Shown here: positions 18,782 through 29,112 of the stretch, one piece after another
How positions within the stretch are numbered: the first letter of the stretch is position 1
Layout of the letters: every line of letters starts with the position of its first letter
Assembly (NCBI GenBank): GCA_023212645.1
Contig: JALBYC010000034.1
Location: 53,646-117,645, forward strand
Length of the DNA stretch: 64,000 nt
DNA from: Farysia itapuensis
Taxonomy: Eukaryota > Basidiomycota > Ustilaginomycetes > Ustilaginales > Ustilaginaceae
Direction of reading: 5' to 3'
Notes under the pieces: model-generated
The model's database searches: none
Told to the model about the DNA's origin: nothing
The model's input: only the letters and a program-made list of their open reading frames with translations
Position numbers and translations under genes: made by a program

Positions 18782-18877
18782 CACGGCCAACAAGAGAATA
18801 GCAAACGGAAAAAATGGCATTGTCTATCTCTAGCGCGATGATAATGTTGCGTGTTGGTCCACGGAGCCTGTGAAGGT

Positions 18878-19313
18878 CTAGTAAATTTCGTCCACTTTGG
18901 AGCGGTGTAGAGCAAAGGCGGGTGTGACCCAGGCACCGCAGCCACACTGCATGCCTGCCCAGTCCCAGCTGCCCAGTTTCTGCTCGCACTTTGCGTTGGG
19001 GCAGTTGAGTCGGCCGGTAACTTGGCCGTCGCCCAGGGCTGACATCCACGCCATTGGCTCGGTAAAGTAGGACGAGCACTCGAGTGAATGCAGCATGGAC
19101 GATCGTGGCGATGACAAGGGTGGTGCTGGTGCCGTGGTGGGCTGTGCTGGAGTTTGTGCGGTTGCAGAGGTTGGTCTGGAAGTTGCGCCTCGAAGAGCAG
19201 CCAGGTGCGGGGGTAATTGAGATGCCAGACTGGCACCCGACTGGATAGGACGCCGCGCTGCAGCACCAGAAACCACCGGCTCTTCCGACGGCTGAGACGG
19301 TGATGCCTCTGCA

Positions 19314-19345
<32 letters not shown>

Positions 19346-20608
19346 TGGTGGCGCACTGGGCTCGGTGTTTTCGGGAACAGCCTCTTCAGTGAGCTTGAGC
19401 GGTGTGAGCGTGGGTACGCTCTGTCCCTTTCCAAAGCCGGTATCGCGACGACGGTGGTCGAACGCCATTTGTCCCTTTCCCGGTTCGTGTAGGACGACGT
19501 GGTCGAGGGCCGCCAGTTCACGCCGACAGGAGCGACATCGTAGTTTGGGGCCGTCGAAGCTGGGTTTGGCAAGTCTGCCTTGGTTGTCGCGCCCCTCGTT
19601 ACCGCGAATGTGCAGAACGCCTCCGGGCAAACGGCCGTGACTGGCGGTCACCTTGAATTCCATATCGCTCTTACGGGCTGGTGTCTTCTCCACTTTGATC
19701 GGAGCTGGATCTGGTGAGTCTGTGTCGACACCGATGGAGCCAAGCTGGCTGATGCTGGCAGATCGGGGCCGACATGCTGGTGCGGAGCCGGATACGGCTG
19801 AAGGACGCCGTGAGCGCATCGGTGTGACACTGGGCGTGGAGCCCTTTGTCGACTCGACCGAGTCGTCGCCAAGCGATAAGGGCGTGAGACCTTTGAGGGT
19901 GCCTGACATGGAAGGCGACGGATACGGCGAGGGGTAGTAGCTGAGCAGCATGTCATCCATCGAGTCTCCATTGAGAATATCCGTCTTGCTCATCAGAAAG
20001 CGACGCACAGCTTGATGGCGCATGTCAATCTCGTAATTGACCTGGTGGTACAGCTCGAGCTGAGCCATGAAGCCAGAGTTGGGTTGGGCGGCTGGTCTAC
20101 GCATCTTGATCATATCAACTGCTTCATCGGCCATGATGCGTCTAGTCGACATGAGATATGCGGCGACAAGGGCGATACTCCGTGAGCAGCCGGCTTGACA
20201 GTGCACGAGAACGGTGCCTGATCCGGTAGTCTGCCATGTCCCCCACCTGCTGCCCTGTCTCTGTCGTCCCTGCACCAACTGTTCGAGGTCCAAGGGTATG
20301 TCGTCCTCGGTTGCTTCTTCGTTTGTCTGCTCCTCGGAGTCGGCGATCCACTCCTCTTCGAGTATCGAGGTGACAAAGTCGTTACAGCCGTCAAAGTGGA
20401 CGAGGATGGGCGCCTTTTCGTCGTCGTCCAGTCGAACCTGTTTGATGTCCTCTTCGAGAATCTCTCGGCCATCCGGTAGCAGAATGGGAAGAGAGAGGCG
20501 TTGCTTCATGCACGAGACAATGTGCGTGATGCCCGCCCGTCCGAGGTAGTCTGGATCGGACGCTGCACGATGGCCTCCCACCCAGAGGCCTGGGACGATT
20601 TCATCCAT
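18878..20608 (-). CDS. YVH1: Dual-specificity phosphatase Yvh1/DUSP12
   Basis: 576 residues, intronless. The N-terminal dual-specificity phosphatase domain starts MDEIVPGLWVGG. It has the P-loop HCQAGCSRS at about residues 131-139, with the nucleophilic Cys and the Arg both present. Between the early strands and the P-loop is an acidic insert common in fungal Yvh1. The C-terminal zinc-binding domain is recognisable: LRCRSCRREL near 340, then NCPNAKCEQKLGSWDW and CGCGAWVTPAFALHRSKVD at the end. A long disordered linker with a poly-Thr tract separates the zinc parts. Yvh1 displaces Mrt4 from pre-60S particles so that the P-stalk can assemble, through its zinc domain. Divergent from ATP18. Confidence 0.93.
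19314..19345. repeat. (GTC)n microsatellite coding poly-Thr
   Basis: About ten trinucleotide units within the linker of YVH1; on the coding strand it gives a poly-Thr run. Confidence 0.9.
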
Positions 20609-20901
20609 GATGACCGTGCGGGGAGGATGTTAGCTCATCTTTCACGCAGACACACCTGCAGATACACCATGTCCCAAGAAGCTTTCGGCGCTTCGGCAAT
20701 TGGATCGCCAAAATGTGTCAGATTGAGCACGCATCTCCACACATCGGCCATCGGCGAGATGTGTTGCCCGATCTGTGGCGATGAGGATTCCGGTGTGCGC
20801 CGATCACCGCCCCCCGAATTTCTCATCGACAAATTGGACGTAGAGTCCATCATCGCGACTCTGTAAACCACCAACCGCCGCCCTTTCGCCAACACATCAC
20901 A
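20609..20901. promoter_or_regulatory. Divergent YVH1/ATP18 intergenic region
   Basis: 293 bp between the start codons of YVH1 and the short ATP18 gene. No further gene was supported here. Confidence 0.5.
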
Positions 20902-21187
20902 ATGGGTTTCTTTGGCTTCCGCGCATACCCCACCCCGGTGATGAAGCCCATGTGGCCCTTTGTCGCTGCAGCCGGTATTGTCTTCCTCGGCGTCGTCAAG
21001 ATCCAGAACATTGGTGTATCGACAGAATCCGCTTCCAAAGACCCTCGTAACCCTTACGGTAAGTTGTAACGACGAGTGGGGCATACACGCACTCGGAGCC
21101 TTTTCAATCCCGAGTGCAAGTGCTGATGAATTTGTTGGCCCCCCCTGCTCAACAGGCCAGAAGGTTTTGAAGGAGGCTCAACACTAA
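20902..21187 (+). CDS. ATP18: ATP synthase subunit j (Atp18)
   Basis: A 62-residue protein from two exons, 20902-21058 and 21156-21187, with a 97-nt intron (donor GTAAGT, acceptor AACAG). It starts MGFFGFRAYPTPVMKPMWPF, continues into one membrane helix (about 18-33), and ends with KDPRNPYGQKVLKEAQH. The YPTP(V/I)xKPxWPF start and the DPRNP motif match fungal Atp18, a small subunit of the mitochondrial F1Fo ATP synthase Fo sector (i/j). Frame closure across the intron is exact. It is too short to be found reliably by length-filtered gene calling. Its expression likely follows other respiratory genes, but no motif was identified. Confidence 0.9.
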
Positions 21188-21804
21188 ATGCGCCCGTATG
21201 GCACTTCGTAGTCAATGCCTTGTCAAACGAGTCAGATTCTCATCAATCCCTGTGCACAAGGTACTCTAGAGCCGTTTCTACTCTGATCATACACCATGGT
21301 TACAATCGAAACAACAGAACTACATAACAGAATCTTGTCAGCAGAAGTGTGAAGTTCAGGCAGTTACACATTGTGCTGGTATAAGCAGCAATCTCAAAGA
21401 GCCAAGATTACAGAAGCCGCTCAGGCGTCGAAAGAATACAGTGCAGGTGTCTCGTCACTACTTGACCAGGTATAGTTGTCGTGTCTGCCAAAATGCTAAC
21501 GTGGTGGCCTGGTGAGCTGGTGGCCGGTGGTGGTTGTGAATTTAGCGATCTGACATGGTGTTCGGGCCCGGACAATGGATGACTAAGCAATCCCGGCTTA
21601 CCGGATGTTGCTTAGTGCCGACTGAGTGGACCTTTTTCAACACGATGCCGGAGCTGATGTGCCAAGCAGCAGCTCTCTCATGGCCGGACAGCACGGGACA
21701 TATGAACGGCCCCGCGCAATCAATTGACATTCTGACCTCCCAACGCCCCCTTGTTCCTTCCTTCATCTTCTCCTTGTCCGTTTTCCCATTCGTAGACACT
21801 CGAG
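21188..21804. other. Intergenic region upstream of the acyl-CoA synthetase
   Basis: 617 bp between ATP18 and the acyl-CoA synthetase gene. It probably contains the terminator of the former and the promoter of the latter. No CCTCGG-type fatty-acid response element, tRNA or ORF of interest was found by eye. Confidence 0.5.
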
Positions 21805-23889
21805 ATGACTGATTTGCCAGAAGTTCTCCAGGTCCCCCTGGAAAAGCAGATGCTGCCCGTGCCCGGGACAAAGCAGCCCGGGTTCTCAGCCATCTACAAG
21901 AACGCCGCCTTGCCCGAGTTCAAGACGACCTGCACCGTGTACGACACACTGTTGCGTGCCAAGGATGATTTCCTCAAAAACGACATTGCCGGTTGGAGAC
22001 CGTGGAATGCCGTGACACGCAACTTTGAGCCGCACTACGAGTGGTATACCTACGAAGAGATTGAGGAAGAACGTACCGCCATTGGATCTGGACTCAGCGT
22101 GCTGGCCCAATCTGGTCGACTTGGCCGCGATGTCGGTCTGACCGAGTGGACCGTTGGTCTTTGGATGCTCAACCGACCCGAGTTTATGGTCATTGATTAC
22201 GCCGCGATAGCCTACAGCCGACGCAGTGTCTGCCTTTACGAGACCTACGACGCCGCCTCTGCCGAGTACATTCTCAACCACGCCGAGACGCGTATTCTCT
22301 TTACCACTCCTAGCCATGTTGGAGTCGCGCTGGCCGCAGCGCAAGCCGGTAAGCTGCCGTTCCTCAAAGCTATAGTCATCCTCGACGCCTTCCGTCCCTC
22401 CAAGGAAGCCGTCAAGGCAGCCATCATAGACCCCCAGCGTGACGTGCTGGCAAAGCAGTGGGCCAGCACGTGCGGCATTGAGATCTTCAACTGGTTCGAG
22501 ATCCTCGATCTGGGTCGCAAGAACTTGATGGCTCACATCCCACCCAAGTACGACACCATCCATTCCTTCTGCTACACCTCCGGCACTACCGGCAACCCCA
22601 AGGCTGCTATCATCACGGCTGGTATGGGTGGATACGTAGCTACTGCCATGTCGTTCCACAAGACCGAGCCCATGACTATGATCTCGTACCTTCCTACCGC
22701 CCACATCTACGCCCGCATGTGCGAAATCGTCAACGCCCGAAGCGGTGGTCGTATCGGCTACTTCTGCGGAGACACTACCCGCTTGATCGAGGACATGCAG
22801 ATTCTCAAGCCCCAATTCTTTCCCTCTGTTCCCCGCGTCTTGAACCGCATTGCCGCACTGATTCAGGGCCAGATGGCGGCTCCGGGCCTCAAAGGCGCCC
22901 TCCTCCGCAAGGCCGTCGCTGCCAAGATTGCTAACCACGACATCGACGCCTCCGTCACGCACGCCTTCTACGATCGACTCGTCTTTAACAAGGTCAAGGC
23001 GGTCCTGGGTGGAAACGTCCAATTCATCACCTCTGGCAGTGCTCCCATCCGAGGTGACGTTCTCAAGCTTTTGCGAGTATGCTTCTCTTGCGACGCACGA
23101 GAGGGCTACGGCTCTACAGAGAACTTTGGGTTCTGTCTGCTGATGAACAAGGATGACAAGTACCTAGGCTCATGTGGTGGTTTGTATCCAGGTATGGAGA
23201 TCAAATTGCGCGATGTGCCTGATTTGGGATACACATCGGAAGACAAGCCTTATCCACGCGGCGAGCTCTTGAGTCGTTCGCAGTCGACCTTCCCCGGCTA
23301 CTACAAGGACGATGCCAAGACCAAGGAGACACTGACCGAGGATGGCTTCTTGCGCACTGGTGATATTGTGGCACTGGACGAGTTTAATCGTGTCAAAATT
23401 GTCGACCGTGTCAAGTCGCTTCTCAAATTATCGCAGGGCGAGTACGTGGCGATTGACAGTCTCTCGGAGTTTTACGGTCAAAACTCGCTCGCTGCCCAGC
23501 TGTTGGTGCATGGAGACAGCTTGCAGGACTATCTCATTGGTATCTCCGTCCCGGAACCAACGACGTTTGCACCCTTTGCGTCCAGAATCACTGGCCAGTC
23601 GATCACGCCGGAGAACACAGCTGCTCTGGCCGAAGCATGCAAAGACCCCAGGGTCATCTCTGCCTACCTCGAACAGTACACCAGAATCGCACGCCAGAAT
23701 AAGCTCAAAGGTTACGAGTTCATCAAAGGCCTTTATCTGACCATGGACGCTTTCTCGGTCGAAAACGGCATGCTCACGCCCACGTTCAAGGTCAAACGCC
23801 ATGAAGCCCTCAAACAGTTCAAGCAACAGATCGACGCGCTTTATGCAGCCGGTCCTGTCACGACGCCCATGCCTGGTGCCAAGCTGTAG
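21805..23889 (+). CDS. Long-chain acyl-CoA synthetase with PTS1 (Faa2-like)
   Basis: 694 residues, intronless. It is an AMP-binding adenylate-forming enzyme: the P-loop YTSGTTGNPK lies near residue 256, the A5-type REGYGSTENFG near 432, the hinge FLRTGDIVALDEFNRVKIVDR near 515, and KLSQGEYVAI shortly after. These are hallmarks of eukaryotic long-chain fatty acid-CoA ligases, which activate fatty acids with ATP and CoA. The last three residues are AKL, a good peroxisomal targeting signal type 1, placing it with peroxisomal Faa2-type enzymes that feed beta-oxidation. The start MTDLPEVLQV is the first Met of the frame and fits the family. The targeting call is an inference from the tripeptide. 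Confidence 0.93.
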   Translation: MTDLPEVLQVPLEKQMLPVPGTKQPGFSAIYKNAALPEFKTTCTVYDTLLRAKDDFLKNDIAGWRPWNAVTRNFEPHYEWYTYEEIEEERTAIGSGLSVLAQSGRLGRDVGLTEWTVGLWMLNRPEFMVIDYAAIAYSRRSVCLYETYDAASAEYILNHAETRILFTTPSHVGVALAAAQAGKLPFLKAIVILDAFRPSKEAVKAAIIDPQRDVLAKQWASTCGIEIFNWFEILDLGRKNLMAHIPPKYDTIHSFCYTSGTTGNPKAAIITAGMGGYVATAMSFHKTEPMTMISYLPTAHIYARMCEIVNARSGGRIGYFCGDTTRLIEDMQILKPQFFPSVPRVLNRIAALIQGQMAAPGLKGALLRKAVAAKIANHDIDASVTHAFYDRLVFNKVKAVLGGNVQFITSGSAPIRGDVLKLLRVCFSCDAREGYGSTENFGFCLLMNKDDKYLGSCGGLYPGMEIKLRDVPDLGYTSEDKPYPRGELLSRSQSTFPGYYKDDAKTKETLTEDGFLRTGDIVALDEFNRVKIVDRVKSLLKLSQGEYVAIDSLSEFYGQNSLAAQLLVHGDSLQDYLIGISVPEPTTFAPFASRITGQSITPENTAALAEACKDPRVISAYLEQYTRIARQNKLKGYEFIKGLYLTMDAFSVENGMLTPTFKVKRHEALKQFKQQIDALYAAGPVTTPMPGAKL

Positions 23890-24609
23890 CTAGATGCACA
23901 GAGACCCTTAGGATTGTTTCGGAGAGCTCATTCTGTAGTCTGTCATACGTTTCCATTTTCTTTGTGCGTTGAGCTTGCAGGCAGACTGTGAGAACAATGT
24001 GGTGCCGCAGTCCTGCTGATCTGACCTGAATGCGAGGCCTCGACGCAGTGTGCGGATGGAGACAGCCCATCGAGTCTCTGTCCATTGTACGTATCCACTC
24101 GAGAATCATCCATTCCTTTTGTGTGCTTTGCCTTCCTGCCCCCTGCGGTCCTCTGCCGCTCTCGTGCTGCCTCGTCGAATCCGTGGCTACAGACAGCCAG
24201 GTTCTTTGCACGGACAAAGTCTTGCACCTCCTGAAGGTAGGCAGCGCGAAGGAGACTTTTCGTGAGCGTCGTTCGTTCCGCTACCAAATCGAGGTGTTGC
24301 ATGGCTTCCGCCACCTTTAAAGCCTCTCCTTGACGCAGCGCCAAGCTTGGATTCGCGGTGTGGAAACAGATTGCGAGCCCTGCGAATTGCCTCTGTCAGC
24401 GCTTTAATCTCCCCAGAGCCAGAGCGTCGGCCCGACGCATGCCACGACCTAGCAAGGGAAGCCCTTCTCGTCATCACTAAGAAGCTGCTTCCTTTCAGCT
24501 TTCTCGGAAATACAATTCATTATAACATACAGAAAAGGGAAGCGTGAGATTGACAGACTGTGGTGTTCTAGCTGTAAGTAGATGTGTAGTTGGGAGGTGG
24601 AGCGTCGGG
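23890..24609. other. Gene-poor spacer with a possible decayed coding fragment
   Basis: 720 bp with no recognised gene. On the minus strand, two overlapping frames (about 24187-24477 and 23943-24344) give helical-looking sequences, for example RGRR-like basic stretches and EAMQHLDLVAERTTLTKSLL, which could be one frameshifted remnant. Given its place next to the broken recombinase, it may belong to the same dead element. Confidence 0.35.
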
Positions 24610-25611
24610 CTACTTGAATATCGCCTTCAGCTTGCCGCGGCGCTTTGCGTTGGCCGCGCGCTCTGAAGCCTTCTTGCGAGCAAGCCTGTTGCTGAGAACC
24701 TCTTCTTCCCCAACCAACGAGGCTTCGGTTCGCTCGCGCTCCTCCTGAGTCGCCGAGACGTATGCAAACCACCTTTGCCGTTCGCCAATGCTCTTCGCGC
24801 GTGATTCGCAGCGATAGAGTTCCACGGCGTTCGCATCTTGATCCCTTTTTGGCATGCTCTTGAGATGCACACCGTGGGAAGAAAGATGCTCCACGTAAGC
24901 CTCGAGCTCCACCATCTGCTCGCACACCGGGCATTCAGCGCTTGGGGCCAGCTGCGGGAAGAGGTGTCTCTGATTCTGGTGCAGAGTGAGGTTCGCCGGC
25001 TTAGAGTAGGATCTCATCCGAGATGTGTAGCTAAGCGATGCATCTCGGAAGCACCAGATGCACCTTCGCTCGTATGGGAAGGCTCGTTTATTCCCATCGA
25101 GCTCCTCCAAGGCTGCCGCGTAGTCGGTCCGGAAATGTTCCTCCAGAGCGGCCCAATCAACAAGCATAGCATCGTGCTCTGGACATCTCTTGACGATGTT
25201 CACGTCAGGCACCAGCAAGCCCATGCTCGAGCTGGCGAAAACCGCGACTCTTCCAGCGATAGATTCAGCGAGCGGGAGCTTGAAGCCGCGCACCAGCTGT
25301 CCTACACCTGTGAGAGCGGTGCGATCTTCTCTGCCTCGCGTAACAAGGCCTTGTACGTCAGCCTGAGATGTGCGTGAAATGTAGGCGCGAAAGATGCTGC
25401 TTTGCAGATTGTGTCCCATCAGGAGGCGACGGTCCTCGGCGGTGACTTCTGGACGGTTTACTGCGTTCGCTGCGAGCCTGCGAAAAGCGTATGTCGAGAT
25501 ACTGACGTCAATATTGGCCTCTATGCCCAACTGTTCGAGACGTCTCTCAAACTGGTCGTAAGTGTACGGTAGAGATAGATCGGGAGATTGTAGGCACGCA
25601 TGTAGATCAAT
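24610..25611 (-). pseudogene. DUF3435/Crypton-like tyrosine recombinase, C-terminal remnant
   Basis: About 333 open codons with no suitable ATG at the 5' end; the frame is closed by a TGA at 25612-25614. The beginning (LPYTYDQFERRLEQLG, then STYAFRRLAANAVN) fits the box II region of fungal DUF3435 recombinases, where HxxR is written YxxR. It continues with LLMGHNLQSSIFRAYIS, giving the conserved GH and the candidate nucleophile Tyr. The box I Arg half is missing, so the enzyme cannot be active as it stands. A zinc-finger-like CPVCEQMVE...H...H segment and a basic tail follow. Family membership rests on pattern memory, not a search. It could also be the last exon of a longer split gene, but no good acceptor was found. 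Confidence 0.6.
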
Positions 25612-25662
25612 TCACTCTAGCGAAGTTCGCTATTAGTTCTCCTCTCTCATCTGAAGATTCTT

Positions 25663-26103
25663 TCACCTTCTTGCCTGCCTGTGGTTTGGCCAGAACCTCT
25701 CCTTGAGCCAGGTATTGACACCAGGGCTACTGCAGACAGCCTCATAGCAGCCCTTGTACGCTGAAGTCTTGAGAGGGCAGGCCCGCTGCGATGCCATTGC
25801 CTGTACGATTGGCCCATTCGCTGCAATATAGTCTGCTATAGCGATCCCTTTTGCGCACTTAAGACGATGCGAGCGGAGCTCGTTGTAGTTCAGGCCCGTA
25901 ACGTTGCAGTGGGTGCATCCGTCTGCAGGGTGATCAGGTGCGGTGGCAGAAGCAACGCCTGATGGAAGCGTTCGATTGTCGCACAGCAGCTCCACGAGCC
26001 CTTCGAAGCTGTATGGGTCGCTGGCCTCGCCATACAAAGTATTGGGAAGGCACCAGCAAATCTGCTGCGTCTCCTTATATATCGTACTGTCCGATGTGGC
26101 CAT
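25663..26103 (-). CDS. Hypothetical protein with a C2HC zinc-finger-like motif
   Basis: A 146-residue frame starting MATSDSTIYKETQQ, directly upstream of and on the same strand as the recombinase remnant. The product was not recognised. It has ten or more Cys and a C-x2-C-x12-H-x3-C pattern (CTHCNVTGLNYNELRSHRLKC, given by position at about residues 68-88), compatible with a C2HC finger. There is no signal peptide. Attempts to join it to the recombinase frame through an intron starting after its end did not close the frame. It may be a fragment of the same mobile element, a pseudogene, or a lineage-specific gene; confidence that it is expressed is low. Confidence 0.3.
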   Translation of the reverse strand: MATSDSTIYKETQQICWCLPNTLYGEASDPYSFEGLVELLCDNRTLPSGVASATAPDHPADGCTHCNVTGLNYNELRSHRLKCAKGIAIADYIAANGPIVQAMASQRACPLKTSAYKGCYEAVCSSPGVNTWLKERFWPNHRQARR

Positions 26104-26337
26104 TATGAACAGAGATGGAAAGACAGAGAAATGCCATGACTGCCATCCTACGAGCCTCAGCATTAAGTTTCTTTACCCACCCACCATGTCTGCGTGCAGC
26201 GTGAGCGAGCTGAAATCGGCTAACGTGATATCGTGCCGGAAAGTCAAAAAGAGCTAGGTAGAGGTCTGCGCTAAGGTTTTCCTTCATTTGGTTCTCTTTT
26301 GCCTACTCTGTAATACTTCACCTTTCTTATACATCAA

Positions 26338-27997
26338 TTAAGTTGTTTCTTCTCGACCAAAAGCCTCTCGAAACAAAGTTGTCGTCACAGGTATATAGAA
26401 TTCGTCGGATCGTGGGTGCCAAAGCCTAATTGTGTGGGTGGTGATTACCCGGGGTATCGAGGAAGCAAAAGTATCCGGCGCGTGTGAAGCCGACATACCT
26501 GCCGCTACTGTTGTGGTCCGAAGGCTCGACGCCGTGTCGTTGACAGAGGACACTCTTGCGGCACAACGCGATAAAGAGCGCAAGATGGGCCAAGAAGAAT
26601 ACCAGCATCATGATGAGTACAATGACGACCGGATAGCCGTACTGCATCACACTGACTGGCATAGCGCCTGCCAAAGGGCTCCAGATAATGGGTCGAACAC
26701 CCCAGAACCTCCTGCAAACTGAATAAGTCAAGTCATACTCGTCCGTGTCTGGCGCAATGCAGGCGCCGTCCTTGATGAATGTCACAAGGTGCGACACAAA
26801 GGAAGCCAGCAGCGCCCATACAACAATCTCGAGCGTGAAAGCCAGTATGCTCAGAATCTGCCACCAGCCGTAAATGGCGTAAGAGGGGAGAAGATTGTAG
26901 GCGTCCATAACGCTCATTCGTGCCGTCGAGGTTGTGTTCGGATCCCGTTGGACAGTCGAGGCGACATCGTCCTCTACTTTCGGAGGTGACGAGGTCTGTG
27001 CCTCCAAATGAGCGGGTTGTTCGGTGTAGGGAGGAGCGGGCTCACCCTGAATCGAGTCAGTGTCACCTTGTGGCGAACGCAATTGTGTGGTGGCAATGGA
27101 TCGCGGACCCAAGTCGGGCAACGACAGTCGATGTGAAACACTGTTACCGGGTGGAGGCTCTGTCTTGCTCCTGGCCACGGTAAGATTGTACGACACCATC
27201 CATAGCGTCGCCGCTGAGAGAGCTATGCCAAGGACAATGACAATAGTGAAAAAGATAGCAAGGCCGTTGTTAATCTTGGGCGTCTGAATGGGAATGGAAG
27301 TTGGCTCGGGCGCAGGCGTAGGAAATGTCGAGATTACAGCTCCTGCAGATAATTCATTGAGATGGTCGTAGACCGTTGTGGAAGAGGAAAGTTGTCGCCT
27401 GTATACTGTCTGTGGAGCTGGCGTGGGTTCGGCCGGTTGACCGACCAAAGCGCGAACTGCCATTGTCGCTTGTGCAAAGCCGCTTTGTACAGCGGGAGAA
27501 GTGCTTGAGGCCAGAGTGCCAGTTGCTGTTGCCGCCCTAGAAGCTGCGACTGCTGACGCGTATTCGGGACTAGTATGGTAGTAGATCAATACTGGACTCA
27601 CTGATCTTGTGCGGTAACGCTGAGAAGTAAAGGGCGACAGACTTTGCAAGCTGAAGGCAAGACTATCAAGAGAGCCCGAGGAAGAGCAGTCATAATAGAC
27701 GTAGCTTGATTGCGCCCAGTAATCAGCCGAGCACGTTGCAGTACGCGTGTCGTTGGTACGTCCATCGTAGAAAGTGTTCGTCCAAGCATAAAGCACGCCT
27801 GGCAATGGCTGTGCTGTGTAGCCCTGTGAGAGAAACTGCTTGGGCAGCCAGAGAAAGACGAGAGCGACGACTCCACTAGCAAACACGATGGCGATGGAGA
27901 GGAAAAAAGCGACGAAGTTGACCTTGTCCTCTTTCCAGCGACGCTTCCAGAGCTCATAGGACTGCGAGCCCGGTGCGGGGGAATGCTGAAACGACAT
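26338..27997 (-). CDS. Four-pass membrane protein of unknown function
   Basis: Predicted as two exons, 26499-27997 and 26338-26425, with a 73-nt intron (donor GTATGT, acceptor AATTAG); 528 residues, frame closed. Without splicing the frame ends in an unconvincing tail after NSSG; with splicing it ends LWHPRSDEFYIPVTTTLFRE and a charged terminus. The start is MSFQHSPAP. Hydrophobic segments lie at about 27-50, 245-270, 370-395 and 440-470. A large Ser/Thr-rich, possibly extracellular loop with paired Cys follows helix 1. The cytosolic loop between helices 2 and 3 contains PPYT, a PPxY motif that could recruit a Rsp5-type WW ubiquitin ligase. No family was recognised. Confidence 0.7.
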
Positions 27998-29112
27998 GTC
28001 TACTTGGCCCACAGTTTGAGTAGATGAAGAAATCGAATGGGGTCACAGAGTGCCACGGCGGGGGTTACGGAGGGAGTGAGACATCGCAGGCGGGCTTTTA
28101 TGGTACACGGAGGCGCTACTGTACAGCTCGAGGCCGACTGTGATAATTAAGCGCAGGGGAGACAGCATAATTAGCGAGAACAGGCTGCAGTGTTCTTGGC
28201 AACCACTGAGCCGAGCTGTGATGCATTGCACCTCACACACGTATCGAGTCACACTGCTGAGCTGTCTCGATGCTGATCACACTCTCGAGTGTATGTGATG
28301 TGCCTCCGTGATAACACGGATGCTCCGTGATTATCCTTCGGCACATCCGGCAGTACCTGGCAGCATCACACACACACGTGCACATTCTCCACACCCTTTT
28401 TGCGCGACGTCACCGGCTGCACCCTGCCAAGCCTTTCACGGCAGCAGAATACTACCCTGCTCGTTAGTCGTTAATCGGTCTGTTCCGGGAAGCCTGATTC
28501 ACACTTTGAGCTGCGCACGCTGACAACGTTGGATCGGCACTGTCGCCGATTCCCTTTGTGTTCGACTGAGTCTCTCCGCTATTCCAGCACATAGTTCGGC
28601 CAAGATCCGATGAAAGAAGCGCAGGGACAAGTGCCACACAATCTACGCTATTGGACGCACCTTCGACAGTGACGGCCAAATGTGTAGGTGCAACTCTGGC
28701 TAAGCAGCTCGGTCGATTGACACGCACATGGGCAGTGAGACCAACAGCGCGTGTAGTGTACTTGAATACCGCCCCTGCGTGAATTAAGTTGAAATCCCAT
28801 TTCTCTGTTCTTTTTCTTTTTTTTGGTTTGGCGCAGCGGACAGTCACAGAGTGGGATTCTGCTGGCCAATCCCCGCGCGGGAGTAGGTTCGTGGGTGACT
28901 GCACTTGGCTATAGTTGTGCCTACATCGTCTGACAGCTGTTGCTCTTCCCCTTTCTTCCACCTGGCCGCACGTGAATCCACCTTTCCATCTACGTTGCAC
29001 CATCTCTTTCAGCCCGACAAAGCTTTCGACTCTTGTTGCCACCCGAACCAATGCGCCACCCTCTCTCGAGCTCTGCTTGAACTTCCGATCCAAACGGGTC
29101 CGCTTATGCACA
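27998..29112. promoter_or_regulatory. 1.1 kb divergent promoter between the membrane protein and JmjC genes
   Basis: 1,115 bp between two divergent starts. It contains ACACTC-TC-GAGTGT (28279-28292), CCGTG-ATAA-CACGG (28306-28319), a repeated TCCGTGAT (28305-28312 and 28324-28331) and a CACGTG E-box (28375-28380). The minor ORFs here look like chance. The last 200 bp before 29113 are open in the JmjC frame but are not typical of its N-terminus. Confidence 0.55.

Noticed and set aside
21886..23022. 378-codon minus-strand frame opposite the acyl-CoA synthetase
   Set aside because: Overlaps the AMP-binding core; a codon-bias artefact.
24610..25611. A functional Starship captain
   Set aside because: The N-terminal catalytic half is absent, and no cargo-like gene set or element edge is visible nearby.
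25612..25665. A spliced gene joining the C2HC ORF to the recombinase frame
   Set aside because: A possible GTGAAA...CTAG intron leaves an in-frame TGA at 25612-25614; no alternative pair closed the frame.
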